Source of the DNA: Paludisphaera soli
GTDB taxonomy: Bacteria > Planctomycetota > Planctomycetia > Isosphaerales > Isosphaeraceae
Length of the DNA stretch: 64,000 nt
NCBI RefSeq assembly: GCF_011064595.1
Contig: NZ_JAALJI010000001.1
Span: 726,863 to 790,862, forward strand
Direction: 5' to 3'
Positions 54,581 through 63,174 of this stretch are shown here, in pieces (positions within the stretch are counted from its first letter, which is position 1; every line of letters starts with the position of its first letter). A program made the translations under genes and the position numbers. The notes under the pieces are model-generated. The model had not been told where the DNA came from. It worked only from the letters and a program-made list of their open reading frames with translations, and made no database searches.

Positions 54581-54612
54581 CATTAAGCCTCCGTTCGATC
54601 GGAGTGCATGCC

Positions 54613-55635
54613 ATGGCCGATCCCGTGAACCGAGACTCAACCTCCTCGCCCCACGAGAATTTCGTCGGCCTAGACCGGGGTCGCAGGAGCCTGACCTATG
54701 TCGCGACTGCTGGGGCCCTCTTGCTGCTCGCAGGGTTCTTCCTTCTGATCGCGATGCAGGGCGAAGCTTCGGACGCCCCCGCACTCGGCTGGCAGGAGGT
54801 CGTCGAGGGGTTGTGGCTCCTGCATCTCGCGGCGATTCCGATTCTCTTGCTCCACACGTCGTGGCTCGCTCGGATCTTACAGCTTGGGCCGGCGGACGAC
54901 CCGATCCCGCGGGCTCGCTTCTACGCTTGCATGGGCTTCAAAACGGCGATCCCACTACTTGTCGCAGTCACCTACGCCCTCCTACGCTCGGGCGTAGTCC
55001 TAGGTCGGCAACGGCTCGACACGGCCCTCTTGCTCTCGAGCGTCCCCCTCTACCTGTCGATTGGCCTGATGATGTTCCCATCCGCGCCGTTCTTTCAACG
55101 ACCGAGGCCGGCCCGTCGACAGGAGCCCCCGAAGCCTGATGGATCCCCGTCGGCGAGTGCGGAAGACGGGCTTCATAGACGATTCGCGGTCGCCTTCTCG
55201 TTCCCCGGCGAACGTCGCGGATTCGTGGGCGAGTTGGCCGCGATTCTCGCCGGAAGACTGGGAAAGGGAAGGGTTCTCTATGACAGCTTCCACGAGGCCG
55301 AACTCGCCCGTTTCAACCTCGATCTCTATCTGCCGAAGCTCTATCAAATCGACTCGGAATTGATCGTTGTCTTCCTGGATCGCGACTACGAGGGGAAGCG
55401 GTGGTGCGGCCTTGAGTGGCGATCCATCCGCCAGTTGATCCAGACCGTCGATGAACACCGCATCATGCTCCTCGCCTTCGACGAATCGCTACTTCGTCAG
55501 GAGCAGGGGAATGAACTGGGCGTCCTCCCGGGCGACGGCTACGTATTCATCGCAGACCGACCCGCCAAGGAGATCGCCGATCTAATACTCGAACGTCTGG
55601 CTTTCGAGCGGAGGGCCGCTACGGCTGCGCCATAA
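54613..55635 (+). CDS. Four-helix membrane protein with C-terminal TIR domain
   Basis: This encodes 340 residues from ATG 54613 (GGAG 8 bases upstream). The alternative ATG at 54577 would overlap the HEAT gene stop as ATGA. Membrane helices lie at about residues 27-49, 64-84, 108-128 and 137-156. The TIR domain starts near 191: FAVAFSFPGERRGFVGELAA, VLYDSFHEAELAR, ELIVVFLDRDYEGKRWCGLE. The WCGLE segment places a Glu where bacterial TIR NADases have their catalytic residue. It could degrade NAD or make a nucleotide signal at the membrane. Pairing with a HEAT-repeat protein suggests a sensor/effector couple. Confidence 0.85.
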   Translation: MADPVNRDSTSSPHENFVGLDRGRRSLTYVATAGALLLLAGFFLLIAMQGEASDAPALGWQEVVEGLWLLHLAAIPILLLHTSWLARILQLGPADDPIPRARFYACMGFKTAIPLLVAVTYALLRSGVVLGRQRLDTALLLSSVPLYLSIGLMMFPSAPFFQRPRPARRQEPPKPDGSPSASAEDGLHRRFAVAFSFPGERRGFVGELAAILAGRLGKGRVLYDSFHEAELARFNLDLYLPKLYQIDSELIVVFLDRDYEGKRWCGLEWRSIRQLIQTVDEHRIMLLAFDESLLRQEQGNELGVLPGDGYVFIADRPAKEIADLILERLAFERRAATAAP

Positions 55636-56219
55636 CCACCGGCGGAGCCGAGCATGCCCTGCTCGACGCCTGCTTCGTCGTGACCGACGCCCTCAGCCTG
55701 GCCGCCGTCCAGCCCGGCGGGGTCGTCGCCGCCGAGGCCGCCCGGGGCGAGTTGAAGGCGACAATCCGCGAGACGTCGAAGACGGGCCTGGAGGCCGTCT
55801 CCAGGGCGGGCTCGCGCAAGGCGCGATGCTGGTGGGCGGTCCGCTCCGCTGACGGCGTCCACAAGGTGCTCAGGCGTGCCCTGGAGGCCCTCGCCCGCAT
55901 GATGCTCGGCCAGCGCGTCGACGTCGCCCCCCTCTCGCAGTCGAGGCGAAGGGCCGGCAAGCATCTCGCCGGTCTGCCCGCTCGCGACTCGCGCGTGGAC
56001 TTCGCCTCGGAGAACGCGACGGCGACGATCAGGCATTCGCGGCCGGCCGCCGACTTTGTGCAAGGTGCCGCTTCCGAAGTGATCCTTCGCCGAAGAATTC
56101 GGAACTCTTGCGATGATTGTGTGGTGCCGAGTGCAATCGATCGCGTATCCTGGACCCGCGCCGACGGCGGATTCCCGCCATATCAATCGACTTTCGATCG
56201 GGACTTCGAGCGAGCCGCC
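55636..56219. other. Gene-free 584-base stretch with coding-like remnant
   Basis: No gene can be named. The + frame leading into the next gene is open from 55680 and part of it looks protein-like (LLDACFVVTDALSLAAVQPG, then LKATIRETSKTGLEAVSRAG). It lacks a plausible start and degenerates before the next gene's ATG. It might be the remnant of a transposase or a lost cassette. The last ~150 bases are less GC-rich and could contain the operon promoter. Confidence 0.35.
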
Positions 56220-59200
56220 ATGTCGAACAACGATCAGAAGCGCTACCACGCCTTCCTGTCATACAACTCGGCGGATCGCCCGGCCGTGCGTCAGCTCGCC
56301 GAGCGGCTCAGGGCCGAGGGGTTGGAGCTGTACCTGGAGGAGTGGGAGCTGGCCCCGGGCCGCGAGTTCCAGGCGGCGTTGGCCGAGGGCCTGCGCGACA
56401 GCAAGTCCTGCGTGGTCTTCCTCGGCCCCAGCGGCCTCGGGCCCTGGCAGAAGCAGGAGCTCCAGGTCGCGATCGACCGGCGGGCCCGCGAGGAGTCGTT
56501 CCCGGTCGTCCCGGTGCTGCTGCCGGGCGCCGAGCGGCCGCGCCGCGGGGACGTAGCGCTCCTGGAGTTCCTGATCAACGCCTCCTGGGTCGAGTTCCTC
56601 AAGACCCTCGACGACGAGGCGGCCTTCCGGGGCCTGGTCTGGGGCGTCACGGGCGTCAAGCCCCGGGCGACGGACGTGTCGCCCTACGAGGGGAAGTGCC
56701 CGTATCGCGGGCTGGAGGCGTTCGGGCCGGGGGATGCGAAGTACTTCTTCGGCCGCGCCGCGCTGACAGGCTGGCTGGCCAGCGAACTGCGGCGCGAGGT
56801 CCGCTCGGCCGACGGCGTGCGGCTGCTGGCCGTGCTCGGCCCATCGGGCAGCGGCAAGTCGTCCGTCGTCCTGGCGGGGCTTGTGCCGAGCTTGAAAGAG
56901 GGGGCGATCGAAGGGAGCGCGAGCTGGCCTGTCGCCATCCTCCGCCCCGGGGGCGACCCGTTGAAGAACCTCGCCGAGAAGCTCGTCCCTCTGCTGCGCG
57001 CGGAGGTCCGGCCCGACGCGTCGCTCTCCGAGGCGGCGGAGCAGAAGGAGCTGCTCGTCGACCTTCAAGGCGACGGGGACGAGGCCCCGGCCGCGCTCGA
57101 CCGCTACGCCGGCCTGAAGTTCGCCCCGGAGCCCGAGGGCCGCCGGCTCCTGATCGTCGTGGACCAGTTCGAGGAGATCTTCACGCATCGGCCGCAGGAC
57201 GACCACGCGAAGGCCCGATTCGAGAAGTCCCGCGACGCTTTCGTCGCCAACCTGCTCCACGCGGCGTCCGCCCCCGGGGGCCGCGTAGTCGTCGTGCTCA
57301 CGATGCGCTCCGACTTCCTCGGCCGTTGCGCGGCGTCGCCCCGGCTCGCCGCCGCGCTCGGCTCCCATCAGCAGCTGGTCGGCTTCATGACGCCCGCTGA
57401 GCTTCGCGAGGCGATCGAGCGGCCGGCGTTCCTGGCCGGCTGCGAGGTCGAGCCGGCGTTGACCGAACGCCTCCTGGCCGACGTGAGGGGCCAGGCGGGG
57501 TCCCTGCCGCTCCTGCAGTTCGCCCTGACCGAGCTATGGAAGAAGCGAGACGTCCGTCGACTCACCCTGGCGTCGTATGAGGCGCTGGGGACCGACGAGC
57601 ACGGCGAGCGCCGGGGCGTCGAGCGGGTGCTCGAGAATCGGGCGGAGGAAGTCTACCTCGGCCTCGACCCCGAGGACCAGGAGCTCAGCCGACGCCTCTT
57701 CCTGCGACTCGTGCAGCCGGGCGAGGGGGCCGAGGACACCAAGCGGCGAATCTCCTACGACGGGCTGCTGCCCGACGACCCGGGGCGGGCCGCCGCCTTC
57801 CGCCGCCTGATCCAGGCCCTCTCCGGCGGCGCGGCCCGGCTGGTCACGACGGACGCCGGCGGCGGCGGCTCGATCGAGGTCGCCCACGAGGCCCTCATCC
57901 GCGGCTGGTCCAGGCTCCGCGGCTGGATCGAGGCCGACCGCGCCGGGATGCGCATCCGCGACCGGCTGGCCGAGACGGCCCGAGAGTGGTCCGGGGCCGC
58001 CTCCGAGCACAAGGCCGATTACCTCTACGCGGGGGCGCAGCTGGCGCTGGCTCGTGAGTGGGCCTCCGCACACCGCGACGAGCTCAGCGCCTTGGAGGTT
58101 GCGTTCCTGGGCACCGGCGAGGAGGCCGAGCGACAGCGGACGCAGGACGAAGCCGAGCAGCAGCGTCGCCTGCGTGAGGCGGCCGAGGAGGCGGCCGAGG
58201 CTGAGCGAAAACGAGCCGAAGAGGCGGAACTTCGTCAGCAGGCCGAGACGGCGCGGGCCGAAGCGGAGGCGGCTCGAGCCCGAGAGGCGGAGGCGCGAGA
58301 GAGGGCCGAACAGGGGAGGACGTTGGAGGCCGAGAGGGCGACCACCGAAGCCGTCAAACGAGAGGACGCCGAGCGTCGGAGGGCCGAAGAGGCTCTCACA
58401 TCGGCGGAGGGCCAGCGCCGGGCGGCGGAACGGGAACGCCGTCTCGGTCGCCGTTACCAACGCGTGGCGGGGGCTGCGTGCCTCCTCCTCATCTCCGCCT
58501 GCGGCCTGGGTTACTGGGCCAACTCGGCAAGGATCGACGCTGAGAGCAACGAGAGGATCGCCGAGTCGCGGCGACTGGCGGCGCTCTCGGAGGCGGCGAG
58601 GCCGCTACGGCTGGATCGGGCGTTGCTTCTAGCTGTCGAAGCCTCGCGTGGCCCTGACACGATCGAAGCCCGCGCCAGCCTGCAACATGCCTTGGACGAG
58701 CGTCCGGAAGTGGTTCGCTTCAGCCACGTCCCGGAGGGTGGCGTCGGTTCCGTGGCCTTCGACTCGGGCGGCACGCTCGCCGTGAGTCAAGGCGGGACGA
58801 TTGCCTTGTTCGATTCGGAAGGAAAACGTCTCCATTTAGATCCCCTGTTAGTCGCGGAGGCTCATGTTATAGACATGGCATTCGCCCCAGGAAAAGATCT
58901 CATGCTCGTCGCGGGTTATAGCCGCGGCGAGGGGGCGGATGCCCGAGGAGGCGTCGCGCTGTTCGATCGGTCTGGACACTTGTTCAGAACTGTGGACGTC
59001 GCAGAGGGTCCAGTGACCAGCGTGGCTGTCGACGCGGCCGGGGCTTTCGCAGCCGGCTTCGGACCTCGGCATGAAGACGACTCCGAGGCCGGCGGTGGCG
59101 TGATCCTGTTCGAGATCAACGGTCGCAAAGTCTCCAGTCATGACGTTCCGGAGGGCTACGTTCGAGACGTGGTCTTGGCGTCGGGCGAGAATCCCGGCCT

Positions 59201-60869
59201 CGCCGTGGGCTACGCACGCGGCGAGGGACATGAGGCCCGCGGTGGCGTGATCCTATTCAATCCGGGCGGCCGCAAGCATCTCGACGTCCCCGAAGGCTTT
59301 GTACTCTCTGTGTCTTTTGGACCGAGCGAGACTCTCACAGCAGCTTACATAACCGACTCCGGCAGCGGAGTCGTCCGCTTCGACGGCGAAGGTCGCAGAG
59401 TTGGGAACCTCCCGCTGAGGGTCGAGGAGGGCCACGTGGGCCACGCCCGGATCGGGCCCAACGGAGACATCGCCGTTACATATAACGATGCGGCCCGTGG
59501 GGGCGGGATAGTCGTGTTCGACGCCGCGGGCCGTCGGTCTGGATCAGCCCCGATGAAGATAGCAGAGGGCCGCGTCAATTGCGTTAGCTTTGGTCCGCGC
59601 GGGATCCTTGCGGCAGGTTATGCACCCAACCTGCGAGATAATGGTTTAGGTGGAGTCGTTCTGCTAGATCCAGCGAGGCGACAGCGGCCGGCAACTCCAC
59701 TCGAGGGCACCGTTTCGAGCGTCGCTTTCAATCCATCTGGGATTCTCGCAGTGGGGCACAGGCGCAAGCGAGGAGGGGATGTCGTATCGCTTCTGGACGT
59801 TGACGGGCGGCCTGGCCGCGATGCATCTCCGGCGATCAACGAGGGGTACGTGAGGAGCGTGGCGTTCAGCCCGCGAGGAGTCCTCGCCGTCGGGGTCGAA
59901 TTTGAAAGATGCGAGAATGACGTCGCCCGTGGCGGCGTGGTCCAATTTGACGCCGAAGTCCATCGGTCGGGCCTCCTGGAAATTCCTTGGGGGCCGGTTA
60001 CAAGCGTAGCCTGCGACTCGAGCGGTACCGTGGCTGCGGCGTACGCAACCGGCGAAGGAGTCGACGCTCGCGGTGGCGTCGCCTTGATCGACGCGACGGG
60101 TCGCTTGACCAGCAACGTGGAGGTCCCGGAGGGCCACGTGACCGGCGTGGCGTACGGCCCAGGTGAGGGTTTCGCCGTCGCCTACTCCAGAGATGGGGGC
60201 GAAAGCGACCTCCCGAGTGGCGGAGTCGTCTTCTTCGACACTAAAGGCCGCCGTCTAAGGACTGCCGAGATCCCGACGATATATGTCACCGGCGTGTCGA
60301 TCAATCGCTCGGGTCTACTCGCGGCCGGATACGGGGGAGTCGGCGGGAGTGGCGGCGTCGCACTGTTCGAGATGGACGACCGATCGGCAGCTGCGAGGTA
60401 TTTGGCGGTGCCAGAAGGCTACGTCAACACCGTGGCGTTCGGCCCGAAGGACGCCCTGGCAGTGGGGTATGGACGCGTCGGTGGTGCCAGTTGGGGTGTG
60501 GTCTTGTTCGACGCCAAGGGCCGTAGGCAGCGGACCATGTCGCTCGACGTCAAGAAGGGGAGCATCCGAGGTCTGGCTTTCGACGCGACTGGGATCCTCG
60601 CGGTAGGGTACAACGCCACATCCCCAGTCAACAACGGGGTGTTCTTGCTCGACGCTGACCCTACCTCCTGGCTCAGCCAAGCCCAAGCGATCGCCAACCG
60701 CAACTTCACGCGGGCGGAATGGGCGGATTGCTTCCCGGACTTCCCACAGAGCGCCCCCTACCGCCGCACCATCCGGTCCCACCCCTGGCCGCACGACCTA
60801 ACCGGGGAAGAGAAGAATGCGGCCGTGGCGTGGGAGAATCACCACCTCGAAAAAGAAGGCGAAAGATGA
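56220..60869 (+). CDS. TIR-STAND NTPase-coiled coil-TM-repeat propeller protein
   Basis: This encodes 1549 residues. An N-terminal TIR domain (~8-130) has YHAFLSYNSADRPAVRQLAE and GPWQKQELQVAI, whose Glu is at the NADase position. An nSTAND1-type NTPase follows (~165-620), with YRGLEAFGPGDAKYFFGR, Walker A GPSGSGKSS near 206 and Walker B RLLIVVDQFEEIF near 310. Next are a long Glu/Ala/Arg coiled coil (~630-750), one transmembrane helix (~750-769, ACLLLISACGLGYW) and 14 repeats of about 50 residues, each with GGVxLFD-like and SVAFxPxGxLAVGY-like strands. STAND proteins oligomerise on sensing a ligand, here presumably by the propeller. The ATG at 56220 starts the TIR directly; the longer upstream frame is rejected. 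Confidence 0.9.
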   Translation: MSNNDQKRYHAFLSYNSADRPAVRQLAERLRAEGLELYLEEWELAPGREFQAALAEGLRDSKSCVVFLGPSGLGPWQKQELQVAIDRRAREESFPVVPVLLPGAERPRRGDVALLEFLINASWVEFLKTLDDEAAFRGLVWGVTGVKPRATDVSPYEGKCPYRGLEAFGPGDAKYFFGRAALTGWLASELRREVRSADGVRLLAVLGPSGSGKSSVVLAGLVPSLKEGAIEGSASWPVAILRPGGDPLKNLAEKLVPLLRAEVRPDASLSEAAEQKELLVDLQGDGDEAPAALDRYAGLKFAPEPEGRRLLIVVDQFEEIFTHRPQDDHAKARFEKSRDAFVANLLHAASAPGGRVVVVLTMRSDFLGRCAASPRLAAALGSHQQLVGFMTPAELREAIERPAFLAGCEVEPALTERLLADVRGQAGSLPLLQFALTELWKKRDVRRLTLASYEALGTDEHGERRGVERVLENRAEEVYLGLDPEDQELSRRLFLRLVQPGEGAEDTKRRISYDGLLPDDPGRAAAFRRLIQALSGGAARLVTTDAGGGGSIEVAHEALIRGWSRLRGWIEADRAGMRIRDRLAETAREWSGAASEHKADYLYAGAQLALAREWASAHRDELSALEVAFLGTGEEAERQRTQDEAEQQRRLREAAEEAAEAERKRAEEAELRQQAETARAEAEAARAREAEARERAEQGRTLEAERATTEAVKREDAERRRAEEALTSAEGQRRAAERERRLGRRYQRVAGAACLLLISACGLGYWANSARIDAESNERIAESRRLAALSEAARPLRLDRALLLAVEASRGPDTIEARASLQHALDERPEVVRFSHVPEGGVGSVAFDSGGTLAVSQGGTIALFDSEGKRLHLDPLLVAEAHVIDMAFAPGKDLMLVAGYSRGEGADARGGVALFDRSGHLFRTVDVAEGPVTSVAVDAAGAFAAGFGPRHEDDSEAGGGVILFEINGRKVSSHDVPEGYVRDVVLASGENPGLAVGYARGEGHEARGGVILFNPGGRKHLDVPEGFVLSVSFGPSETLTAAYITDSGSGVVRFDGEGRRVGNLPLRVEEGHVGHARIGPNGDIAVTYNDAARGGGIVVFDAAGRRSGSAPMKIAEGRVNCVSFGPRGILAAGYAPNLRDNGLGGVVLLDPARRQRPATPLEGTVSSVAFNPSGILAVGHRRKRGGDVVSLLDVDGRPGRDASPAINEGYVRSVAFSPRGVLAVGVEFERCENDVARGGVVQFDAEVHRSGLLEIPWGPVTSVACDSSGTVAAAYATGEGVDARGGVALIDATGRLTSNVEVPEGHVTGVAYGPGEGFAVAYSRDGGESDLPSGGVVFFDTKGRRLRTAEIPTIYVTGVSINRSGLLAAGYGGVGGSGGVALFEMDDRSAAARYLAVPEGYVNTVAFGPKDALAVGYGRVGGASWGVVLFDAKGRRQRTMSLDVKKGSIRGLAFDATGILAVGYNATSPVNNGVFLLDADPTSWLSQAQAIANRNFTRAEWADCFPDFPQSAPYRRTIRSHPWPHDLTGEEKNAAVAWENHHLEKEGER

Positions 60870-61825
60870 GCAAGCCTTTCCGCATCCTGAGCATCGACGG
60901 CGGCGGCATGATGGGGGCGTTCCCGGCCGCGGCGCTGGCGGCGTTCGAGCGGGCGACCGGCCGCAGGGTCGTCGACCACTTCGACCTGATTACGGGGACC
61001 TCGACCGGCGGCATCATCGCGATCGGGCTGGCCATGGGGGCCACGGCCGAGCAGATCAGCGCCTTCTACGAGACCGAGGGGCCGAAGATCTTCCCGAGGC
61101 GCACGGGCATGCAAGGGTGGATCGGGCGAGCGAAGGACCTGTTCCGGCCTAAGTACTCGAACGCGGGGCTGCGTGCGGCCGTCGAGGGGGTCGTCGGCGA
61201 CCGGCCGCTGAAGGAGGCGAAGACGCGGCTGGTGATCCCCTCGTACGACGTGAACACGGGCAAGGTCTACCTCTTCAAGACGCCGCATCACGAGAACGCC
61301 CGGGCCAACGCGGACCTGCCGGCGCTGGACGCGGCGCTGGCGACCTCGGCGGCCCCGACCTTCTTCCCCGCGCACGTCATCCCCGGCCTGGGGACGTTCA
61401 TCGACGGCGGGATGTGGGCGAACTGCCCGGCCGTCGTCGGCCTGGTCGAGGCGATGGACTTCCTGGGCCGGGCCCCGGAGGACGTCCGCATGCTGAGCAT
61501 CAGCACGACCAACTACCCGTTCCTCATCGACGACCCCGGCAAGCTCCGCGGCCTGCTCGGCTGGGCGCCGAAGCTCGTCGACACCTTCATGTTCGGCCAG
61601 GCCCAGTCGGCGGTGAACACGGCCTTCTGCCTCCTGAAGCGCGGCCTGTTCCACAGGATCGACTACGTGGTGCCCGCCCAGGCGTACAGCATGGACGCCG
61701 CCGCCGCCGCCCGGGACGTCGCCTCCAGGGGCCGCGTGATCGCCGAGCTGAACGAGAACATGCGCGTGGTGCGAGAGCAGTTCCTGAACGGCGACCCGAC
61801 CGAGCCGTACACGCCGCTCGCGTGA
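60866..61825 (+). CDS. Patatin-like phospholipase (CapV/CBASS effector-type)
   Basis: This encodes 319 residues, a compact patatin domain. The oxyanion loop is ILSIDGGGMMGAFPA (residues ~7-21). The nucleophile elbow GTSTGG puts the Ser near residue 48, and the catalytic Asp is in FIDGGMWANCP near residue 180. No signal peptide is seen. Bacterial single-domain patatins of this type act as membrane-lipid-degrading effectors in CBASS and related abortive systems when activated by a signal. Here no cyclase is visible, and the ATGA overlap with the TIR-STAND gene points to that protein as its activator (inference). Confidence 0.93.
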   Translation: MSKPFRILSIDGGGMMGAFPAAALAAFERATGRRVVDHFDLITGTSTGGIIAIGLAMGATAEQISAFYETEGPKIFPRRTGMQGWIGRAKDLFRPKYSNAGLRAAVEGVVGDRPLKEAKTRLVIPSYDVNTGKVYLFKTPHHENARANADLPALDAALATSAAPTFFPAHVIPGLGTFIDGGMWANCPAVVGLVEAMDFLGRAPEDVRMLSISTTNYPFLIDDPGKLRGLLGWAPKLVDTFMFGQAQSAVNTAFCLLKRGLFHRIDYVVPAQAYSMDAAAAARDVASRGRVIAELNENMRVVREQFLNGDPTEPYTPLA

Positions 61826-61878
61826 GCGTCCGCCGAGGAAGCTCGTCGACGCCGGTGCTGATCTTACGGAGGACCCGC

Positions 61879-63174
61879 GTGAAGAATCTTCGCTACCAAC
61901 TCGCGGTGCTGGGCCCCTCGGCCGACCGCTACCCGGACACCGTCGGCCTCGGCCTGAGGAAGGGGTTCGCCGACCTAGGCCTCGACCCGGACGAGGACCT
62001 CCTGGTCGTCGACCCGACCGACCTCGCCGGTTTCGACGAGTACGCCGCCTATTCGGCCGGCCTCTGGTTCGGCGGCGAGGCCGACGCCGATCCGGCCCAC
62101 CTCGACCTGCTCGAACGCCTGCGGGCCGTCGGCGCCCCGATCCTGCCGCTGGTCGAGGACATCGGCCGTTTCGGCGAGCTCGTCCCCGAGGTCCTCCGGC
62201 CGACGAACGGCCTGCGATGGGACGACGCCCAGGTCGCCGCCGACGTGCTCCGCTCCTTCCGGCTGACGCGCGACCTGCGGCAGGCGTTCGTCAGCTACCG
62301 CAGGACCGACGCCCGGCCGACGGCCGAGGCCCTGTTCGAGGCCCTCTCGCACCGGAAGTACCGCGTCTTCCTCGACACCGCCTCGGTCGAGTCGGCCGAG
62401 CCGTTCCAGGACGTCCTCTGGGACCGGCTCGCCGACATGGACCTGCTCGTGCTGCTGGACAGCCCCGAGGCCCTGAGCTCGCGATGGGTCAACGACGAGC
62501 TGGTCCGGGTCAACAACCTGGGCCTGGGCGTGCTTCAGCTCGTCTGGCCGGGGCACTCGCCCTATAGGGGCACCGAGCTGAGCACCCGCCTGCAGCTGGA
62601 GTCGTCCGACTTCGTCGACGGCGATCACGGCCCCGCTGGCCGCCTCGGCGACGGGGCGATCGCCCGCGTCGTCGCGCTCGCCGAGGACGTGCGCATCGCC
62701 TCCCTGGCCGCGCGGCGGACCCGCGTCGTCGGCGAGCTCGTGGCCCGGATCCCTCCCGACCTGCGGATCGACGTCCAGGTCATCGGCCCGCTGATCGTCC
62801 GCAAGGCCGCCGAGACGGACGTCGACGCCGCCCCCCTCGGCCTCGTCCTCCCCTTCATCGGGCTGCCCGACGCCTGGTCGCTCCACCGCGACGAGCGGGA
62901 GCTGTCCGACCGGCTCCTCCGACTGCTCGGCGTCGACGCCCCGACGCTCCTGGCGATGGTGCGGGACGGCCGCGTCCGGGCGGTCTTCGACGGCCTGGGC
63001 GTCCGTAGCGAACGCGCCGCCCACCTGACCTGGCTCAACGGCCACCTGCCCCTGAAGACCCTGTCGATCGACCGCCAGGGCCCCGCGACGCCCGGCGGAT
63101 CCGGCGTCGGCGACCCCCTGGGACGTTGGCTCGAGGCTTTGAGCTCCGCGAAGACCGCGGGAGGGACGGCATGA
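61879..63174 (+). CDS. TIR-domain protein with flanking domains
   Basis: This encodes 431 residues from GTG at 61879, fixed by GGAGG 6 bases upstream. The N-terminal ~130 residues (LAVLGPSADRYPDTVGLGLR, PAHLDLLERLRAVG) look like a Rossmann-type or second degenerate TIR/receiver fold. The TIR domain follows (~137-235: AFVSYRRTDARPTAEALFEA, YRVFLDTASVESAEP, SSRWVNDELVRV), with a Glu in WVNDE at the NADase site. The ~190-residue C-terminal domain is not recognised. It may hydrolyse NAD or make an ADP-ribose-type signal. It overlaps the SLOG-like gene by ATGA. Confidence 0.88.
   Translation: MKNLRYQLAVLGPSADRYPDTVGLGLRKGFADLGLDPDEDLLVVDPTDLAGFDEYAAYSAGLWFGGEADADPAHLDLLERLRAVGAPILPLVEDIGRFGELVPEVLRPTNGLRWDDAQVAADVLRSFRLTRDLRQAFVSYRRTDARPTAEALFEALSHRKYRVFLDTASVESAEPFQDVLWDRLADMDLLVLLDSPEALSSRWVNDELVRVNNLGLGVLQLVWPGHSPYRGTELSTRLQLESSDFVDGDHGPAGRLGDGAIARVVALAEDVRIASLAARRTRVVGELVARIPPDLRIDVQVIGPLIVRKAAETDVDAAPLGLVLPFIGLPDAWSLHRDERELSDRLLRLLGVDAPTLLAMVRDGRVRAVFDGLGVRSERAAHLTWLNGHLPLKTLSIDRQGPATPGGSGVGDPLGRWLEALSSAKTAGGTA

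Noticed and set aside
55680..56219. N-terminal extension of the TIR-STAND protein
   Set aside because: The upstream open frame is in phase, but the TIR domain starts right at the ATG at 56220 and the extension is unlike any domain.
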